Shown here piece by piece: positions 26,236 to 36,060 of a DNA stretch of 64,000 nt (position 1 is the stretch's first letter; the number at the start of each line of letters is the position of its first letter). Position numbers and translations under genes: made by a program. Location of the stretch: the NCBI RefSeq assembly GCF_001651805.1, contig NZ_CP015839.1:5022001-5086000 (forward strand), given 5' to 3'. Under the pieces are notes generated by a model, which was given only the letters and a program-made list of their open reading frames with translations, did not search any database and was not told the DNA's origin. Source of the DNA: Marinobacterium aestuarii. Lineage in GTDB: Bacteria > Pseudomonadota > Gammaproteobacteria > Pseudomonadales > Balneatricaceae.

Positions 26236-26719
26236 AGCCATGCGCTGTTATATTGGCCTTGGCAGTAATCTGGACAGCCCGCAACAGCATGTTGCCCGCG
26301 CGCTGGAGGAACTTGCAATCCTGCCCGACACACGGCTGCTGACCCATTCAAGCCTGTATCGTTCGGCTCCCATGGGGCCGCAGGATCAGCCGGATTATAT
26401 CAACGCTGTCGCACTGCTCGAGTCGACGCTGGATGCTCACCGCCTGCTGGATGAACTCCAGGCACTGGAGCAACAACACAGGCGTGTACGGCTGGAGCAT
26501 TGGGGGCCACGCACGCTCGACCTTGATCTGCTGCTCTATGGCGACCAGCTGATCCAGAGCAAGCGACTGTCGGTACCGCATCCGGGCTTGCCCGAACGTA
26601 ACTTCGTGCTCTGGCCACTGAGTGAAATAGCCCCTGAATTGCAACTGCCCGGCGGACGTTCGCTGGCAGCGCTGTTATCTGAATGCCCTATAGGCACACT
26701 GGAACGGATCTCGTTATAA
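26228..26719 (+). CDS. folK: HPPK (6-hydroxymethyl-dihydropterin pyrophosphokinase)
   Basis: It transfers pyrophosphate from ATP to 6-hydroxymethyl-7,8-dihydropterin in folate synthesis. The 163-residue product shows YIGLGSNL near the N-terminus, SSLYRSAPMG and the signature GPRTLDLDLLLYG (93-105) with the magnesium-binding Asp pair. The start at 26228 overlaps the end of pcnB; ATG 26240 is nearly as good. The pcnB-folK-panB-panC run is the Pseudomonas arrangement. Confidence 0.94.
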   Translation: MPEAMRCYIGLGSNLDSPQQHVARALEELAILPDTRLLTHSSLYRSAPMGPQDQPDYINAVALLESTLDAHRLLDELQALEQQHRRVRLEHWGPRTLDLDLLLYGDQLIQSKRLSVPHPGLPERNFVLWPLSEIAPELQLPGGRSLAALLSECPIGTLERISL

Positions 26720-26758
26720 TCCGGAACCGTTGAAGTCAAACGAAAAGCCGAGTTCCCT

Positions 26759-27553
26759 ATGAACAACGTCACTCTGCATACCCTGTCTGCCCTCAAGCAG
26801 GATGGAAAGAAGTTCGCGGCTTTGACCGCGTACGATGCCTGTTTCGCGCAGCTGGTCAGTAGCGCCGGTATCGAAGTCATTCTGGTGGGTGATTCCCTGG
26901 GCATGGTGCTACAGGGTCACGACAGCACCCTCCCGGTGACGGTCGACGAAATGGCCTACCACACGCGCTGTGTCGCCAGTGGCAACCAGGGCGCCATGCT
27001 GATGAGCGATCTGCCGTTCATGAGCTATGCCACCCCGGAACAGGCCATGCTCAACGCCGGCATTCTGATGCAGGCCGGTGCCCATATTATCAAGATCGAA
27101 GGCGGCGCCTGGCTGGCCGAGAGCATAACGCTACTGGCGGATCGCGGTGTACCTGTGTGTGCCCACCTGGGTCTGACACCTCAGGCGGTCAATCGTCTGG
27201 GCGGTTACCGAGTGCAGGGCCGCGACGAAACCAGCGCCCGGCAAATGCTCGACGACGCCATCCTGCTGGAGCAGGCCGGCGCCAGCATGCTGCTGCTCGA
27301 GTGTGTCCCCTCCCAGCTGGCCGGCGAGATCTCCCGCGCCGTCAGCATTCCGGTTATTGGCATAGGCGCAGGCCAGCAGACCGATGCCCAGGTACTGGTG
27401 CTGCACGACATGCTCGGCATTACACCGGGCCGCAAGCCGCGCTTTGTGAAAGACTTCATGACCGAAGCCGGCAGCATTGCCGGCGCCCTGCAGAGCTATG
27501 GCGACCAGGTTCGCGCTGGCACCTTCCCCGCCGACGAGCATGGATTCGCGTGA
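26759..27553 (+). CDS. panB: 3-methyl-2-oxobutanoate hydroxymethyltransferase
   Basis: First committed step of pantothenate synthesis: it transfers a hydroxymethyl group from methylene-THF to ketoisovalerate. The 264-residue TIM-barrel protein has LVGDSLGMV (42-50) with the metal-binding Asp, KIEGG near 109 and PVIGIGAG near 200. Length is typical. Its stop is separated by one base from the panC start, so the two are co-translated. Confidence 0.96.
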   Translation: MNNVTLHTLSALKQDGKKFAALTAYDACFAQLVSSAGIEVILVGDSLGMVLQGHDSTLPVTVDEMAYHTRCVASGNQGAMLMSDLPFMSYATPEQAMLNAGILMQAGAHIIKIEGGAWLAESITLLADRGVPVCAHLGLTPQAVNRLGGYRVQGRDETSARQMLDDAILLEQAGASMLLLECVPSQLAGEISRAVSIPVIGIGAGQQTDAQVLVLHDMLGITPGRKPRFVKDFMTEAGSIAGALQSYGDQVRAGTFPADEHGFA

Positions 27554-27554
27554 T

Positions 27555-28403
27555 ATGCAGACACTTCATCACATTCAGGCTCTGCGCGAGCAGCTGAACG
27601 CTGCCCGCCGCGCGGGCAAGACCATAGGTCTGGTTCCCACCATGGGCAACCTGCACGCCGGCCATATCGAGCTGGTCAATCAGGCGCGCCTGCACGCCGA
27701 CATCATTGTGGCTACCATCTTCGTCAATCCGCTGCAGTTTGGCCCCAACGAAGATCTGGACAACTATCCCCGCACGCTGGAAGCCGACCAGACCAAGCTT
27801 GCCGCCGCCGGCTGCGACTATCTGTTCACTCCCAGCGAAGCCGAAATCTATCCCAACGGTCGCGACCATCAGACCATTGTCGAGGTCATCGACCTGTCGG
27901 ACATGCATTGCGGCAGCACCCGGCCAGGGCACTTTCGCGGTGTTACCACTGTGGTCAGCAAGCTGTTCGGCATAGTGCAGCCGGATTCCGCCTTCTTTGG
28001 CTGCAAGGATTATCAGCAGTTGCTGATTATCCGCCGCATGGTGGCCGACCTGTGCATGCCCATCGACATTCACGGCGTCAACATAGTGCGCGACAACGAA
28101 GCCCTGGCCCTGAGTTCACGCAACGGTTACCTCAGCCCGGCCGAACTGGCGGTGGCACCGACCCTGAACCAGGTGCTGCGTGAAACCGCACAGGCCATTC
28201 AGGCGGGCCAGAGGGACTACGCTCAGCTGGCGACCCAGGCACTGCAAAAGCTGGAAGAAGTTGGCTTCAAGGGTGACTTCATGCGCATTGTGCGCCGCAG
28301 CGATCTGCAGCCAGCCAATGCAACCGACACTCAACTGGTCATACTCAGCGCCGCCTATCTGGGCGCCGCGCGCCTGATCGACAATCTCGAACTCGACCTC
28401 TGA
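27555..28403 (+). CDS. panC: Pantothenate synthetase (pantoate-beta-alanine ligase)
   Basis: It joins pantoate and beta-alanine with ATP to form pantothenate. The 282-residue product has the nucleotidyltransferase HxGH-like motif in PTMGNLHAGH (28-37), FVNPLQFGPNEDL and the KMSKS-like ALSSRNGYL. The chosen start (MQTLHHIQAL) follows the panB stop directly; an in-frame ATG at 27540 would overlap panB by 14 bases. panD, which often follows, is not in this window. Confidence 0.96.
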   Translation: MQTLHHIQALREQLNAARRAGKTIGLVPTMGNLHAGHIELVNQARLHADIIVATIFVNPLQFGPNEDLDNYPRTLEADQTKLAAAGCDYLFTPSEAEIYPNGRDHQTIVEVIDLSDMHCGSTRPGHFRGVTTVVSKLFGIVQPDSAFFGCKDYQQLLIIRRMVADLCMPIDIHGVNIVRDNEALALSSRNGYLSPAELAVAPTLNQVLRETAQAIQAGQRDYAQLATQALQKLEEVGFKGDFMRIVRRSDLQPANATDTQLVILSAAYLGAARLIDNLELDL

Positions 28404-28409
28404 TCCCCC

Positions 28410-28437
28410 GATGGCTGCCGGCCTGTCGGCAGCCATC
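28410..28437 (+). terminator. Hairpin after panC
   Basis: An 11-bp perfect stem, GATGGCTGCCG-GCCTGT-CGGCAGCCATC, begins four bases after the panC stop. No clear T tract follows, so it may terminate weakly or protect the 3' end. Confidence 0.6.
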
Positions 28438-28845
28438 GACATACCCCTCTATTCCCGCCCGACGGCACAGTACGTGGCCTGCATGCAAGCTGTGCGCTTG
28501 ACAAACAGAGAACAGCTCGCGCAGACTGGGCCGGTCGCATTACTTAAAAAATGAAATATAAAAATGTGACATGGATCTGCAGGTGGCGGTCACGGCAGCA
28601 ACTCGTCCTTGTCGCCGGGGCTCAAATTGTATTTCGCCACTGCAATAATGGGGTCAAATTCCCCCGTTATCATGGTCCACAGGAGTCTGCCCGATTTAGC
28701 CTGAGCAGCATGACCACCAGCCGGTTTGAAGCAAGCCCGCAGTGCGCTTGCCAACAGCAGTATTCCGGCCCGGTAACGCTCAGCCATATTGCAGGCAGCC
28801 CTCAGCACCACAATGAAAAGCTACCAACAATTAGAGGCACACCTA
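28438..28845. other. 400-base interval between panC and the thiolase gene
   Basis: It contains a TTGACA box at 28498, an A/T-rich patch around 28545-28565, and on the minus strand an open frame at 28590-28811 (73 codons, ending ITGEFDPIIAVAKYNLSPGDKDELLP). That frame looks protein-like but has no recognised family or start context. I treat it as a possible gene remnant, not a gene. Confidence 0.4.
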
Positions 28846-30027
28846 ATGCGCGACGTCGTAATTGTAGCTGCTGGCCGTACGGCTATTGGCACCTTCAATG
28901 GATCCCTAGCTGCCATCTCTGCGGCCGATCTCGGGGCCACCGTCATCAAGTCCCTGCTGGAACAAACTCAAATTAACCCCGCCCTGGTTGACGAAGTCAT
29001 CCTCGGCCAGGTCCTGGCTGCCGGCTGCGGTCAGAACCCTGCACGCCAGGCTGCCCTCAACGGTGGTCTGCCGAACGAAGTACCGGCCATGACCATCAAC
29101 AAGGTCTGCGGCTCCGGCCTCAAGGCCCTGCAGCTGGCCACCCAGGCCATTCGCTGCGGCGATGCCGACATTATCATTGCCGGCGGTCAGGAAAACATGA
29201 GCGCTTCCCCGCACGTACTGCCCAACTCCCGTAACGGTGCCCGCATGGGCGACTGGAGTATGGTTGATACCATGATCAAGGACGGCCTCTGGGACGCGTT
29301 CAACAACTACCACATGGGTATCACCACCGAGAACATCGTTGAAAAATACGGCTTCACCCGTGAAGAACAGGATGCCTTTGCCGCTGCATCCCAGAACAAG
29401 GCCGAAGCCGCTGTGACCTCCGGTCGGTTCAAGGATGAAATCATTCCGGTCAGCATCCCGCAGCGCAAGGGTGACCCGGTGGTGTTCGACACCGACGAGC
29501 AGCCGCGCTTTGGTGTGACTGCCGAAGCCCTGGGCAAGCTGCGTCCTGCCTTCAAGCGTGACGGTAGCGTTACTGCGGGCAACAGCTCCACTATTAACGA
29601 TGGTGCTGCCGCCGTAATCCTGTGCTCGGCCGAAAAAGCCGCGGAGCTGGGCCTCAAGCCGCTGGCCCGTATCAAGGCCTACGCCTCTGCCGGCGTTGAT
29701 CCTGCCATCATGGGTACAGGTCCGATCTGTGCTACCACCAAGGCGCTGGAAAAGGCTGGCTGGAGCATCGGCGATCTGGAACTGGTTGAAGCCAACGAAG
29801 CCTTCGCCGCCCAGGCCATGTCCGTCAACAAGGACCTTGGCTGGGATACCAGCATCGTTAACGTCAATGGCGGCGCTATCGCCATGGGCCACCCGATCGG
29901 TGCCTCCGGTTGCCGCGTGCTGGTCAGCCTGGTGCATGAAATGATCAAGCGCGATGCCAAGAAAGGCCTGGCCACACTGTGCATCGGTGGCGGCATGGGG
30001 ACTGCACTGGCTATCGAACGCGACTAA
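28846..30027 (+). CDS. Acetyl-CoA C-acetyltransferase (thiolase)
   Basis: It condenses two acetyl-CoA to acetoacetyl-CoA, or the reverse, in polyhydroxybutyrate synthesis or short-chain fatty acid use. The 393-residue protein has the nucleophile Cys88 in [10 protein letters not shown], the catalytic His in [14 protein letters not shown] and the general-base Cys near 379 in LCIGGGMG. The start is ATG 28846 with AGAGGC upstream. It could be called phaA or atoB; no other phb or ato gene is adjacent. A strong terminator follows, so it is a single-gene unit. Confidence 0.94.
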   Translation: MRDVVIVAAGRTAIGTFNGSLAAISAADLGATVIKSLLEQTQINPALVDEVILGQVLAAGCGQNPARQAALNGGLPNEVPAMTINKVCGSGLKALQLATQAIRCGDADIIIAGGQENMSASPHVLPNSRNGARMGDWSMVDTMIKDGLWDAFNNYHMGITTENIVEKYGFTREEQDAFAAASQNKAEAAVTSGRFKDEIIPVSIPQRKGDPVVFDTDEQPRFGVTAEALGKLRPAFKRDGSVTAGNSSTINDGAAAVILCSAEKAAELGLKPLARIKAYASAGVDPAIMGTGPICATTKALEKAGWSIGDLELVEANEAFAAQAMSVNKDLGWDTSIVNVNGGAIAMGHPIGASGCRVLVSLVHEMIKRDAKKGLATLCIGGGMGTALAIERD

Positions 30028-30078
30028 GCGCCATCGACCAGGCCGCCTCCAGCGACCCGGTCTTGCATGCAGAACAAC

Positions 30079-30107
30079 AACCGGGAGCATTAGCTCCCGG
30101 TTTTTTT
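30079..30107 (+). terminator. Rho-independent terminator of the thiolase gene
   Basis: A 10-bp stem, AACCGGGAGC-ATTA-GCTCCCGGTT, runs into a T7 tract about 50 bases after the stop. Confidence 0.95.
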
Positions 30108-30370
30108 ATGTACAGGATTACGGATGCCCCTGACCTCCTGCTAAGCGCCTCCGCCCCGTAACGCCTGCTCTCATTTACTCTCCGTAGTCCTGATCAGTAC
30201 GTCTAAACTGCATCTATCGGATAACCGCGCCTGATCCCGGCGACGAACTGCTGTCCCGCCAATAAGCATTACTTTGCGTAACCATGGGTGCCGCATCGAT
30301 GTCATAGCCTGTACGACACCTGATATGGCTGCCGTAACGTTCGAGCCCCGACTCAGTCTGGAGGGACGGT

Positions 30371-32566
30371 ATGAAATTCGCCAAAATCATGGCTCTACTG
30401 CTGACCCCGTTGCTGGTGCTGGCGATCTGGTTCTGGAATCAGTTGCCGAACTGGCTGCCCGGTAACAGCCGCTACAAGGACATGCCCACCGTGGTTGGCA
30501 TGGAGCCTCAGCCCCACCTGCCAATGCCCAGCTACAGCGGCCCCCATCCACGGGAATGGCAACGTCCGCCGGACCCCTTCCCGTACCCCATCCAGCCTGG
30601 TGACCTAGGCCCCTACACACCCATCTATGCAGGCCCGCTGCAGTACCCCTTCGCCTGCGACGGTGAGGATTCGGGCTTGGGCCAGCCACTGGTGGATAAT
30701 CAGGACGGTTATGGCATCGAAGTTTTTGCACTCGACGAACAGGGCAGGAAAACCCGGCAGCGGCTTGGCTACAGCAAGGACTGCCTGCACCCCACCCGGG
30801 TAAGCTACTACTACAATCGCGCAGGCACCGACAATTTCTACCCGCTCGAACAGGCCAGCGGCGATATAGCCCGCATCAGCATCAACGGCCAGGACATCGA
30901 CTTTGTCGTGCGCAGCGAAGCAGGCACAATCAACCGCTTTATCTACAACATCACCACCCTGCGCGGCCCCAACGATACCCCCGAGACGCCGGACATGCAG
31001 TACTGGAACCAGCAGCTCATCTATCAGTTTCGCGGCGGTGTGGGCATTGGCTATCGTCAGGGCCGGCTGCGGGATACAGACCTGCCGGAGCGGCGCATCG
31101 ACCAGCTGCGCGAGGGTTATGCTCTCGCCTATTCCAGCGGCAACCAGACCTCCAACCACTACAATATCTGGCTGGCCGAAGAGACGGCATCAAGGGTCAA
31201 ACGCCAGTTTGTCGCCCGCTACGGCACACCGGAGTTTACCCTGGGGATTGGCGGCTCCGGCGGCGCTATCCAGCAATACCTGATCGGCCAGAACGGTACC
31301 GGCCTGCTGGATGCCGGCATCGCGCTCTACGCCTACCCCGACATGCTCACCCAGACGATCTATGCGTTTGACTGTGAACTGCTGGAATACTACTTCGACC
31401 AGACCGCCCGCAAGACCTGGAGCTGGCCGTCCCGGCGCAAGGTCGCCGGCCTGAACAGCCGCGACGGTGTGCACGACAACCGCACCTGGCTGTACGAGCT
31501 GGCCATGATTATCCGCGGTCGGGCCCCCCACTGGCCGCTGGGGGCCAGCGAATGCAGCCTGGCCTGGCGCGGCCTGACACCACTGGTCAACAATCCGCGC
31601 TTTGTTCATTTCGAACCCCGTTTCAGCCCCGATATCAGCCGCCAGGTACACTGGTCCCACTGGGAGGAACTGCGCCATATCTACGGGGCCGACGAAAACG
31701 GCTACGCCCGCCAGACCTGGGACAATGTCGGCGTGCAATATGGCTTGCAGGCTCTGCGGGACGGCGAGCTCGGCGTCGATACCTTCGTGCACCTGAATGC
31801 CAATATCGGGGGCTGGAAACCGCCTGCTGAAATGCGACAGGAACGCTTCTGGCACCTGAATGGCGATGACGACCTGTTCGCCTTCAGCCCCTGGAGCCAT
31901 CACAACATGCAGCTGTCGGATGATGCCGGTTACACCCCGGCGCCACGCAGCCAGGGCGATCCCGCCGCCATTCAGGCTGCGGTCCAGGCCGGATTGGTGT
32001 TTACCGGCGAGCTGTCCATTCCGGTGATTGACCTGCGCCATTACCTGGAGCCGGCACTGGACATGCATCACGCCAGCGCAGCCTTCAGCACCCGCATGCG
32101 GCTGCAGCAGCGCGGCTATGCCGACAATCAGCTGATCTGGATTACCGCCACTCCCCACAACCCCGTTCCCCAGGCGCTGGATACGCTCGTGCTATGGCTG
32201 CGAGAGGGTAAACGCCCACAAACCGCCCAGGACCAGTGTTTCGGGGCGGACGGCACCCTGCTGGCCGCGGGAGAGGATGTGTGGGACGGCAGCTGGAACG
32301 GCAAAACACCGGGACGCTGCATGCAGCAGTACCCGATCTATGGTACGCCGCGCTCGGTGGCGGGGGAGGATCTGCGGGGGGATCTGTTCAAATGCAGCCT
32401 GATCAGTGTCGATGAAGCCCTGGCGCGGGGGCTCTATGCCCCCGTCGACATGCAGCCGCACCAGGCACGGCTGCAACGCATCTTCCCGGAGGGGGTATGC
32501 GACTACAGCGTGCCGGGGCTCGGTCAGCGCATGGCAACCAAAGTGGGTGACGGGGTCGGCGGTTAG
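30371..32566 (+). CDS. Membrane-anchored DUF6351-like protein, possible esterase/hydrolase
   Basis: A 731-residue protein with an N-terminal signal or anchor (residues 5-22) and a long periplasmic or extracellular body. It has GIGGSGGAIQQ at 292-302, which looks like a serine-hydrolase nucleophile elbow (Ser296), and pairs of Cys in the C-terminal part. A GGAGGG ribosome site precedes ATG 30371. From memory it resembles the DUF6351 group related to tannase/3-hydroxybutyrate-oligomer hydrolases; substrate is unproven. The nearby thiolase makes a polyester-oligomer role tempting but unproven. Its stop overlaps the convergent gene by 4 bases. Confidence 0.6.
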   Translation: MKFAKIMALLLTPLLVLAIWFWNQLPNWLPGNSRYKDMPTVVGMEPQPHLPMPSYSGPHPREWQRPPDPFPYPIQPGDLGPYTPIYAGPLQYPFACDGEDSGLGQPLVDNQDGYGIEVFALDEQGRKTRQRLGYSKDCLHPTRVSYYYNRAGTDNFYPLEQASGDIARISINGQDIDFVVRSEAGTINRFIYNITTLRGPNDTPETPDMQYWNQQLIYQFRGGVGIGYRQGRLRDTDLPERRIDQLREGYALAYSSGNQTSNHYNIWLAEETASRVKRQFVARYGTPEFTLGIGGSGGAIQQYLIGQNGTGLLDAGIALYAYPDMLTQTIYAFDCELLEYYFDQTARKTWSWPSRRKVAGLNSRDGVHDNRTWLYELAMIIRGRAPHWPLGASECSLAWRGLTPLVNNPRFVHFEPRFSPDISRQVHWSHWEELRHIYGADENGYARQTWDNVGVQYGLQALRDGELGVDTFVHLNANIGGWKPPAEMRQERFWHLNGDDDLFAFSPWSHHNMQLSDDAGYTPAPRSQGDPAAIQAAVQAGLVFTGELSIPVIDLRHYLEPALDMHHASAAFSTRMRLQQRGYADNQLIWITATPHNPVPQALDTLVLWLREGKRPQTAQDQCFGADGTLLAAGEDVWDGSWNGKTPGRCMQQYPIYGTPRSVAGEDLRGDLFKCSLISVDEALARGLYAPVDMQPHQARLQRIFPEGVCDYSVPGLGQRMATKVGDGVGG

Positions 32567-33399
32567 GCGACGGCGATAGCACCTTTGCCGACGCCTTCAA
32601 AGGCTCGCACTTGCACGTCCGAGTCGGGATGCTCCTGCTTGATGGCAACGGCGAGGTGCTGGGCAATCTGCTCGACCGTGGTTTCGGTCTCGATATCGTA
32701 GCAATACTGCGCCGGCAGCTTGAGCTCGAATTCGCCCTGGGGCGCGTCATAGCGATAGTGGTGCATGCCGTCGGCTTCGCTGATCAGATGGGAACGGGTG
32801 CCGATGTAGATATCGCGCAGCCGCTCACCCCAGACCGCCTCCAGTGCTTCTTCGCGCTGATCGTTCAGATGAATCTCTATTTTCGAGCGGTGACCGTGGG
32901 CGATACGCTGGCAGTTGCCATCGTGCTGGTGCAGGCCGTGGCTGTAGTGATAAAAGGCACCGTCGATGCGCTCGGGCACAAAGGCCAGCTCCAGCCCCTG
33001 CACCTCATCGGGAAACAGCGCCAGCAGCTGTTCCTTGCACCAGGCGGCCAGGGTGTGGGGATTGATATCGGGCTCGCCCACCAGGGTGATAGCCTGTTCT
33101 GGCGAACGGCAGTAAAAATGCTGGCCATCGGGATAGAGCCAGTCGATGCGGGTTTCACCATCCTGCCGGGCATGCTGCAAACGGGGCAGCCCGGTGGCAA
33201 CCAGCAGCGCATGATCGATATGCTTGTCCATCCAGGCCTTGACGGCCTTTTTGACGATACCAAAATCGCAGATCATGCCCTGATCGTTAAGCCGGCCGTC
33301 CAGTACCAGCTGTACCAGCCAGGACTCTCCCAGCAAGCCGCGCTGCGGATGAAGGTAGGAGAAATCGACGTTGGTAAGGTTATCGACAAACAGTTTCAC
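32563..33399 (-). CDS. Two-domain 6-pyruvoyl-tetrahydropterin synthase-fold protein
   Basis: A 278-residue protein containing two T-fold units. The N-terminal half has MICDFGIVKKAVKAWMDKHIDHALL, matching the DF..LK...DH block of QueD, but lacks the zinc HGH. The C-terminal half has SHGLHQHDGNCQRIAHGH (about 153-170) with the Cys and His zinc ligands, then an EFELKLPAQYCYDIETETTVEQIA segment with the conserved Thr-Glu pair. Proteins of this double type occur in marine gammaproteobacteria as 6-carboxytetrahydropterin-synthase-like. Whether it acts in queuosine or pterin synthesis is unknown. Confidence 0.75.
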   Translation of the reverse strand: MKLFVDNLTNVDFSYLHPQRGLLGESWLVQLVLDGRLNDQGMICDFGIVKKAVKAWMDKHIDHALLVATGLPRLQHARQDGETRIDWLYPDGQHFYCRSPEQAITLVGEPDINPHTLAAWCKEQLLALFPDEVQGLELAFVPERIDGAFYHYSHGLHQHDGNCQRIAHGHRSKIEIHLNDQREEALEAVWGERLRDIYIGTRSHLISEADGMHHYRYDAPQGEFELKLPAQYCYDIETETTVEQIAQHLAVAIKQEHPDSDVQVRAFEGVGKGAIAVA

Positions 33400-33542
33400 A
33401 TGAGTTCCATAAGAGGTCTTTGGCAGGGCGCCATTTTAGCCCAAGCGGCGGCGCATTTCATGTTTTGTACACAATTTCGGGCCGACAAAACCGCCCGGGG
33501 CTCAGGTATACTAGCCGCATTTACACCGCACTCAGGGCAGCT

Positions 33543-34241
33543 ATGAGACTGGACAAGTATCTATCCCAGGCAACCGGGATTTCGCGCAAGGAAATACACC
33601 GCATCATGCACCGCGGTGAAGTCAGCCTCAACGGCAGTGAAACGCTGAATCCCGCCCAGCACATTGAGCCTGGAGTCGACAGTGTCTGCCTCAATGGCGA
33701 GCCCATAGGCGCGCCTGGGCCGCGCTATCTGATGCTGTACAAGCCCGAAGGTTATGTCAGCGCCAGCGATGATCCCAGTCACCCGACCATCAACAGTCTG
33801 GTGGATATTCCCCGTAACGACGAGCTGCACTGCTGTGGCCGGCTCGATATCGATGCCACCGGGCTGATTCTGCTGACCGACGACGGCAAATGGTCGCACC
33901 GTATTACCTCGCCGCGTCACAAGCTGCCCAAACGCTATCGCGTCGAAACCGCCGATCCGATTGATGCCTCTGCGGTGCAAGCCTTCCTCGACGGCCTCAA
34001 GCTGCACGGCGAACACAAACTGACCAAGCCCGCCGAGCTGGACATACTCAGCCCCAATGAAGCCATCGTCTACCTGACCGAAGGCCGCTATCACCAGGTC
34101 AAACGCATGTTTGCGGCCCTCGGCAACAGGGTCACCGCACTGCACCGCGAGCAGATAGGCCCCATCAGCCTGGACCCGGCACTCAGCCCCGGTGAATACC
34201 GCGAGCTCACCGTCGCTGAGATCGCCAGTATCAAGCCATGA
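33543..34241 (+). CDS. rsuA: 16S rRNA pseudouridine(516) synthase
   Basis: It converts U516 of 16S rRNA to pseudouridine. The 232-residue product has an N-terminal S4 RNA-binding domain (1-50, RLDKYLSQATGISRKEI) and the RsuA-family catalytic motif GRLDIDATGLILLTDDG with Asp102, the same position as in E. coli. It ends in the usual GRYHQVKRMFAALG. ATG 33543 is chosen over earlier in-frame codons. Its stop overlaps the rsmC start as ATGA. Confidence 0.93.
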   Translation: MRLDKYLSQATGISRKEIHRIMHRGEVSLNGSETLNPAQHIEPGVDSVCLNGEPIGAPGPRYLMLYKPEGYVSASDDPSHPTINSLVDIPRNDELHCCGRLDIDATGLILLTDDGKWSHRITSPRHKLPKRYRVETADPIDASAVQAFLDGLKLHGEHKLTKPAELDILSPNEAIVYLTEGRYHQVKRMFAALGNRVTALHREQIGPISLDPALSPGEYRELTVAEIASIKP

Positions 34242-35287
34242 GCGATCCGGCCTTCGATCTGCTGCTGCCCTTCGTACAGGATGCTCCTGCGGACAGCCTC
34301 TGGCTCGCCGACGAGAATCTGCTCGGCAGCCAGCTGGCACCGCGCAGCAACATCCGCATGATCGGCAATCGTCTCGATCTGGTGGAAGCCGCCCGCGCCC
34401 GCGGCTGGCAGGCCGACTGGTCAGACTTTGATTTGAGCAGCATTGCCGATGGCTCCATCGCCCGGGTGCTCTATCGCGTCTCCAAGGAAAAGGCGCTGGT
34501 ACATCACAACATCAACCAAGCGGTGCGCGTACTCAAACCCGGCGGCCAGCTGATTCTCAGCGGTGACAAGGGCGAGGGTATCAAGGGCTATCTCGATCGT
34601 ACCCGGGCACTCTTCGCAGGCCAGGGCGACACCGAAAAGGCCAGTGCCAACTGCTGGCGCGGCCTTTTCACCAAGTCCGAGCAGCCCGGCACGCACCTGG
34701 ATGACAAGGACTACCAACAGCTGCGCCCCGCCTGCAGCGATGAGCACTTCAGCTACTGGAGCAAGCCCGGCGTCTTTGGCTGGGACAAGATCGATCGCGG
34801 CAGCGCCTTCCTGGTGCAACAGCTCGACAGCTTTCTCGCCGAACTGCCAGCACCGCCCAAACGCATTCTGGACCTGGGCTGTGGCTACGGCTATCTGTCG
34901 GTACAGGCGTCGCGTCTGGGCGTACCTATTACCGCCACCGACAACAATGCCGCCGCCATTGCTGCCTGCCGGCAAAACTTCGCGACCCAGGGCATCGCCG
35001 GCGAAGTGATCCCCGCCAGCTGCGGCGCGGGTATCGAGGGTCCCTTCGAGCTGATTCTGTGCAACCCGCCCTTCCATGCCGGTTTTAGCGTGGAAGATGA
35101 CCTGACCGAGCGCTTTCTGAACGCAGCTGCGCGCCTGCTCGGCCGGGGCGGCATTGCCGCCTTTGTGGTCAACCGACAAATCATGCTGGAGCGCCGCGCC
35201 GCATCGCGCTTTAGACGCATCCAGACCTTGGCCGAAAACGGCAGCTTCAAGCTGGTATTGCTGGCCGAAGCCAAAACAGGAGCCTGA
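34238..35287 (+). CDS. rsmC: 16S rRNA (guanine(1207)-N2)-methyltransferase
   Basis: It methylates G1207 of 16S rRNA with SAM. The 349-residue protein has the typical tandem arrangement: a degenerate N-terminal methyltransferase-like domain and a C-terminal catalytic domain with LDLGCGYGYL (211-220) for SAM and NPPF (276-279) for base methylation. It is translationally coupled to rsuA by a 4-base overlap, forming a small rRNA-modification operon with the membrane protein that follows. Confidence 0.93.
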   Translation: MSDPAFDLLLPFVQDAPADSLWLADENLLGSQLAPRSNIRMIGNRLDLVEAARARGWQADWSDFDLSSIADGSIARVLYRVSKEKALVHHNINQAVRVLKPGGQLILSGDKGEGIKGYLDRTRALFAGQGDTEKASANCWRGLFTKSEQPGTHLDDKDYQQLRPACSDEHFSYWSKPGVFGWDKIDRGSAFLVQQLDSFLAELPAPPKRILDLGCGYGYLSVQASRLGVPITATDNNAAAIAACRQNFATQGIAGEVIPASCGAGIEGPFELILCNPPFHAGFSVEDDLTERFLNAAARLLGRGGIAAFVVNRQIMLERRAASRFRRIQTLAENGSFKLVLLAEAKTGA

Positions 35288-35296
35288 TCCATCGCC

Positions 35297-35989
35297 ATGA
35301 CTTTTGAATATATCCGCCAGAGCCTGTTCTTCTTTCGCCGTCACCTGGGCACCATTGCGCGTATTCAGCTGCCCTTTATCATCGGCCTGAACCTGCTCGG
35401 CCTGCTGCTGGAGGCCAGTGTCGAAGCGGACAGCAGCCAGATGCATACCGGCACCGGCTTGCTGATGCTGCTGAACCTGACCATGCTGCCGCTATACTGG
35501 GGCGCCACCATTCTGTTCCTGCAGTCAGCGGTGGACGACCGACCGCTGAGCGCCTTCCAGGCCGTGGCCCTGAGCCTCAAATACTGGCGTCGACTGCTGA
35601 TTACCTACCTGCTGAGCGGCTTCGCCGTTACCCTGGGGTTGATGCTGCTGATCGTACCGGGCATCTATGTCGGCGTACGGCTGGTTTTTGCCGACTACAT
35701 CTGCGTGCTGGAAGACAAGAAACCGGTGGCCTCGCTGCGCCAGAGCTGGGACGAGTCTGAAGCCTATTTCTGGCTGCTGCTCAAAGGCCTGCTGATCATC
35801 TTTGGCGGTCTCTTCCTGGTTGAAGCGCCCCTGCTGTACCTGGCGGAAAGCGCGGGCTCCAGCTCCCCGGCCGTCGAGGCGGTTCTCAGCGTCATCTTCG
35901 ACCTGATGGGCACCCTGGTCACCATTTACGGCTTTCGCATCTACTCACTGATGCGCAGCGAAAGCACCCCGGCCGCACCGCTCACCTAA
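35297..35989 (+). CDS. YciC-like inner-membrane protein
   Basis: A 230-residue protein with about five or six hydrophobic segments. It resembles the E. coli YciC/UPF0259 group: an amphipathic N-terminus (YIRQSLFFFRRHLGTI), then LLIVPGIYVGVRLVFADYICVLE and a repeated SLRQSWDESEAYFW-type motif. Function is unknown. It lies 9 bases after rsmC and ends at a bidirectional terminator shared with pnp. Confidence 0.72.
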   Translation: MTFEYIRQSLFFFRRHLGTIARIQLPFIIGLNLLGLLLEASVEADSSQMHTGTGLLMLLNLTMLPLYWGATILFLQSAVDDRPLSAFQAVALSLKYWRRLLITYLLSGFAVTLGLMLLIVPGIYVGVRLVFADYICVLEDKKPVASLRQSWDESEAYFWLLLKGLLIIFGGLFLVEAPLLYLAESAGSSSPAVEAVLSVIFDLMGTLVTIYGFRIYSLMRSESTPAAPLT

Positions 35990-36011
35990 AGACAGCACAA
36001 AATGCAGACCA

Positions 36012-36043
36012 AAAAAAACCGCCTTTTTTCAGGCGGTTTTTTT
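36012..36043. terminator. Bidirectional terminator between the YciC-like gene and pnp
   Basis: A stem CCGCCT-TTTTTC-AGGCGG is flanked by A7 on one side and T7 on the other, so it can end transcription from both convergent units. Confidence 0.95.
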
Positions 36044-36060
36044 ATCTCAGCCGGTCAGCC

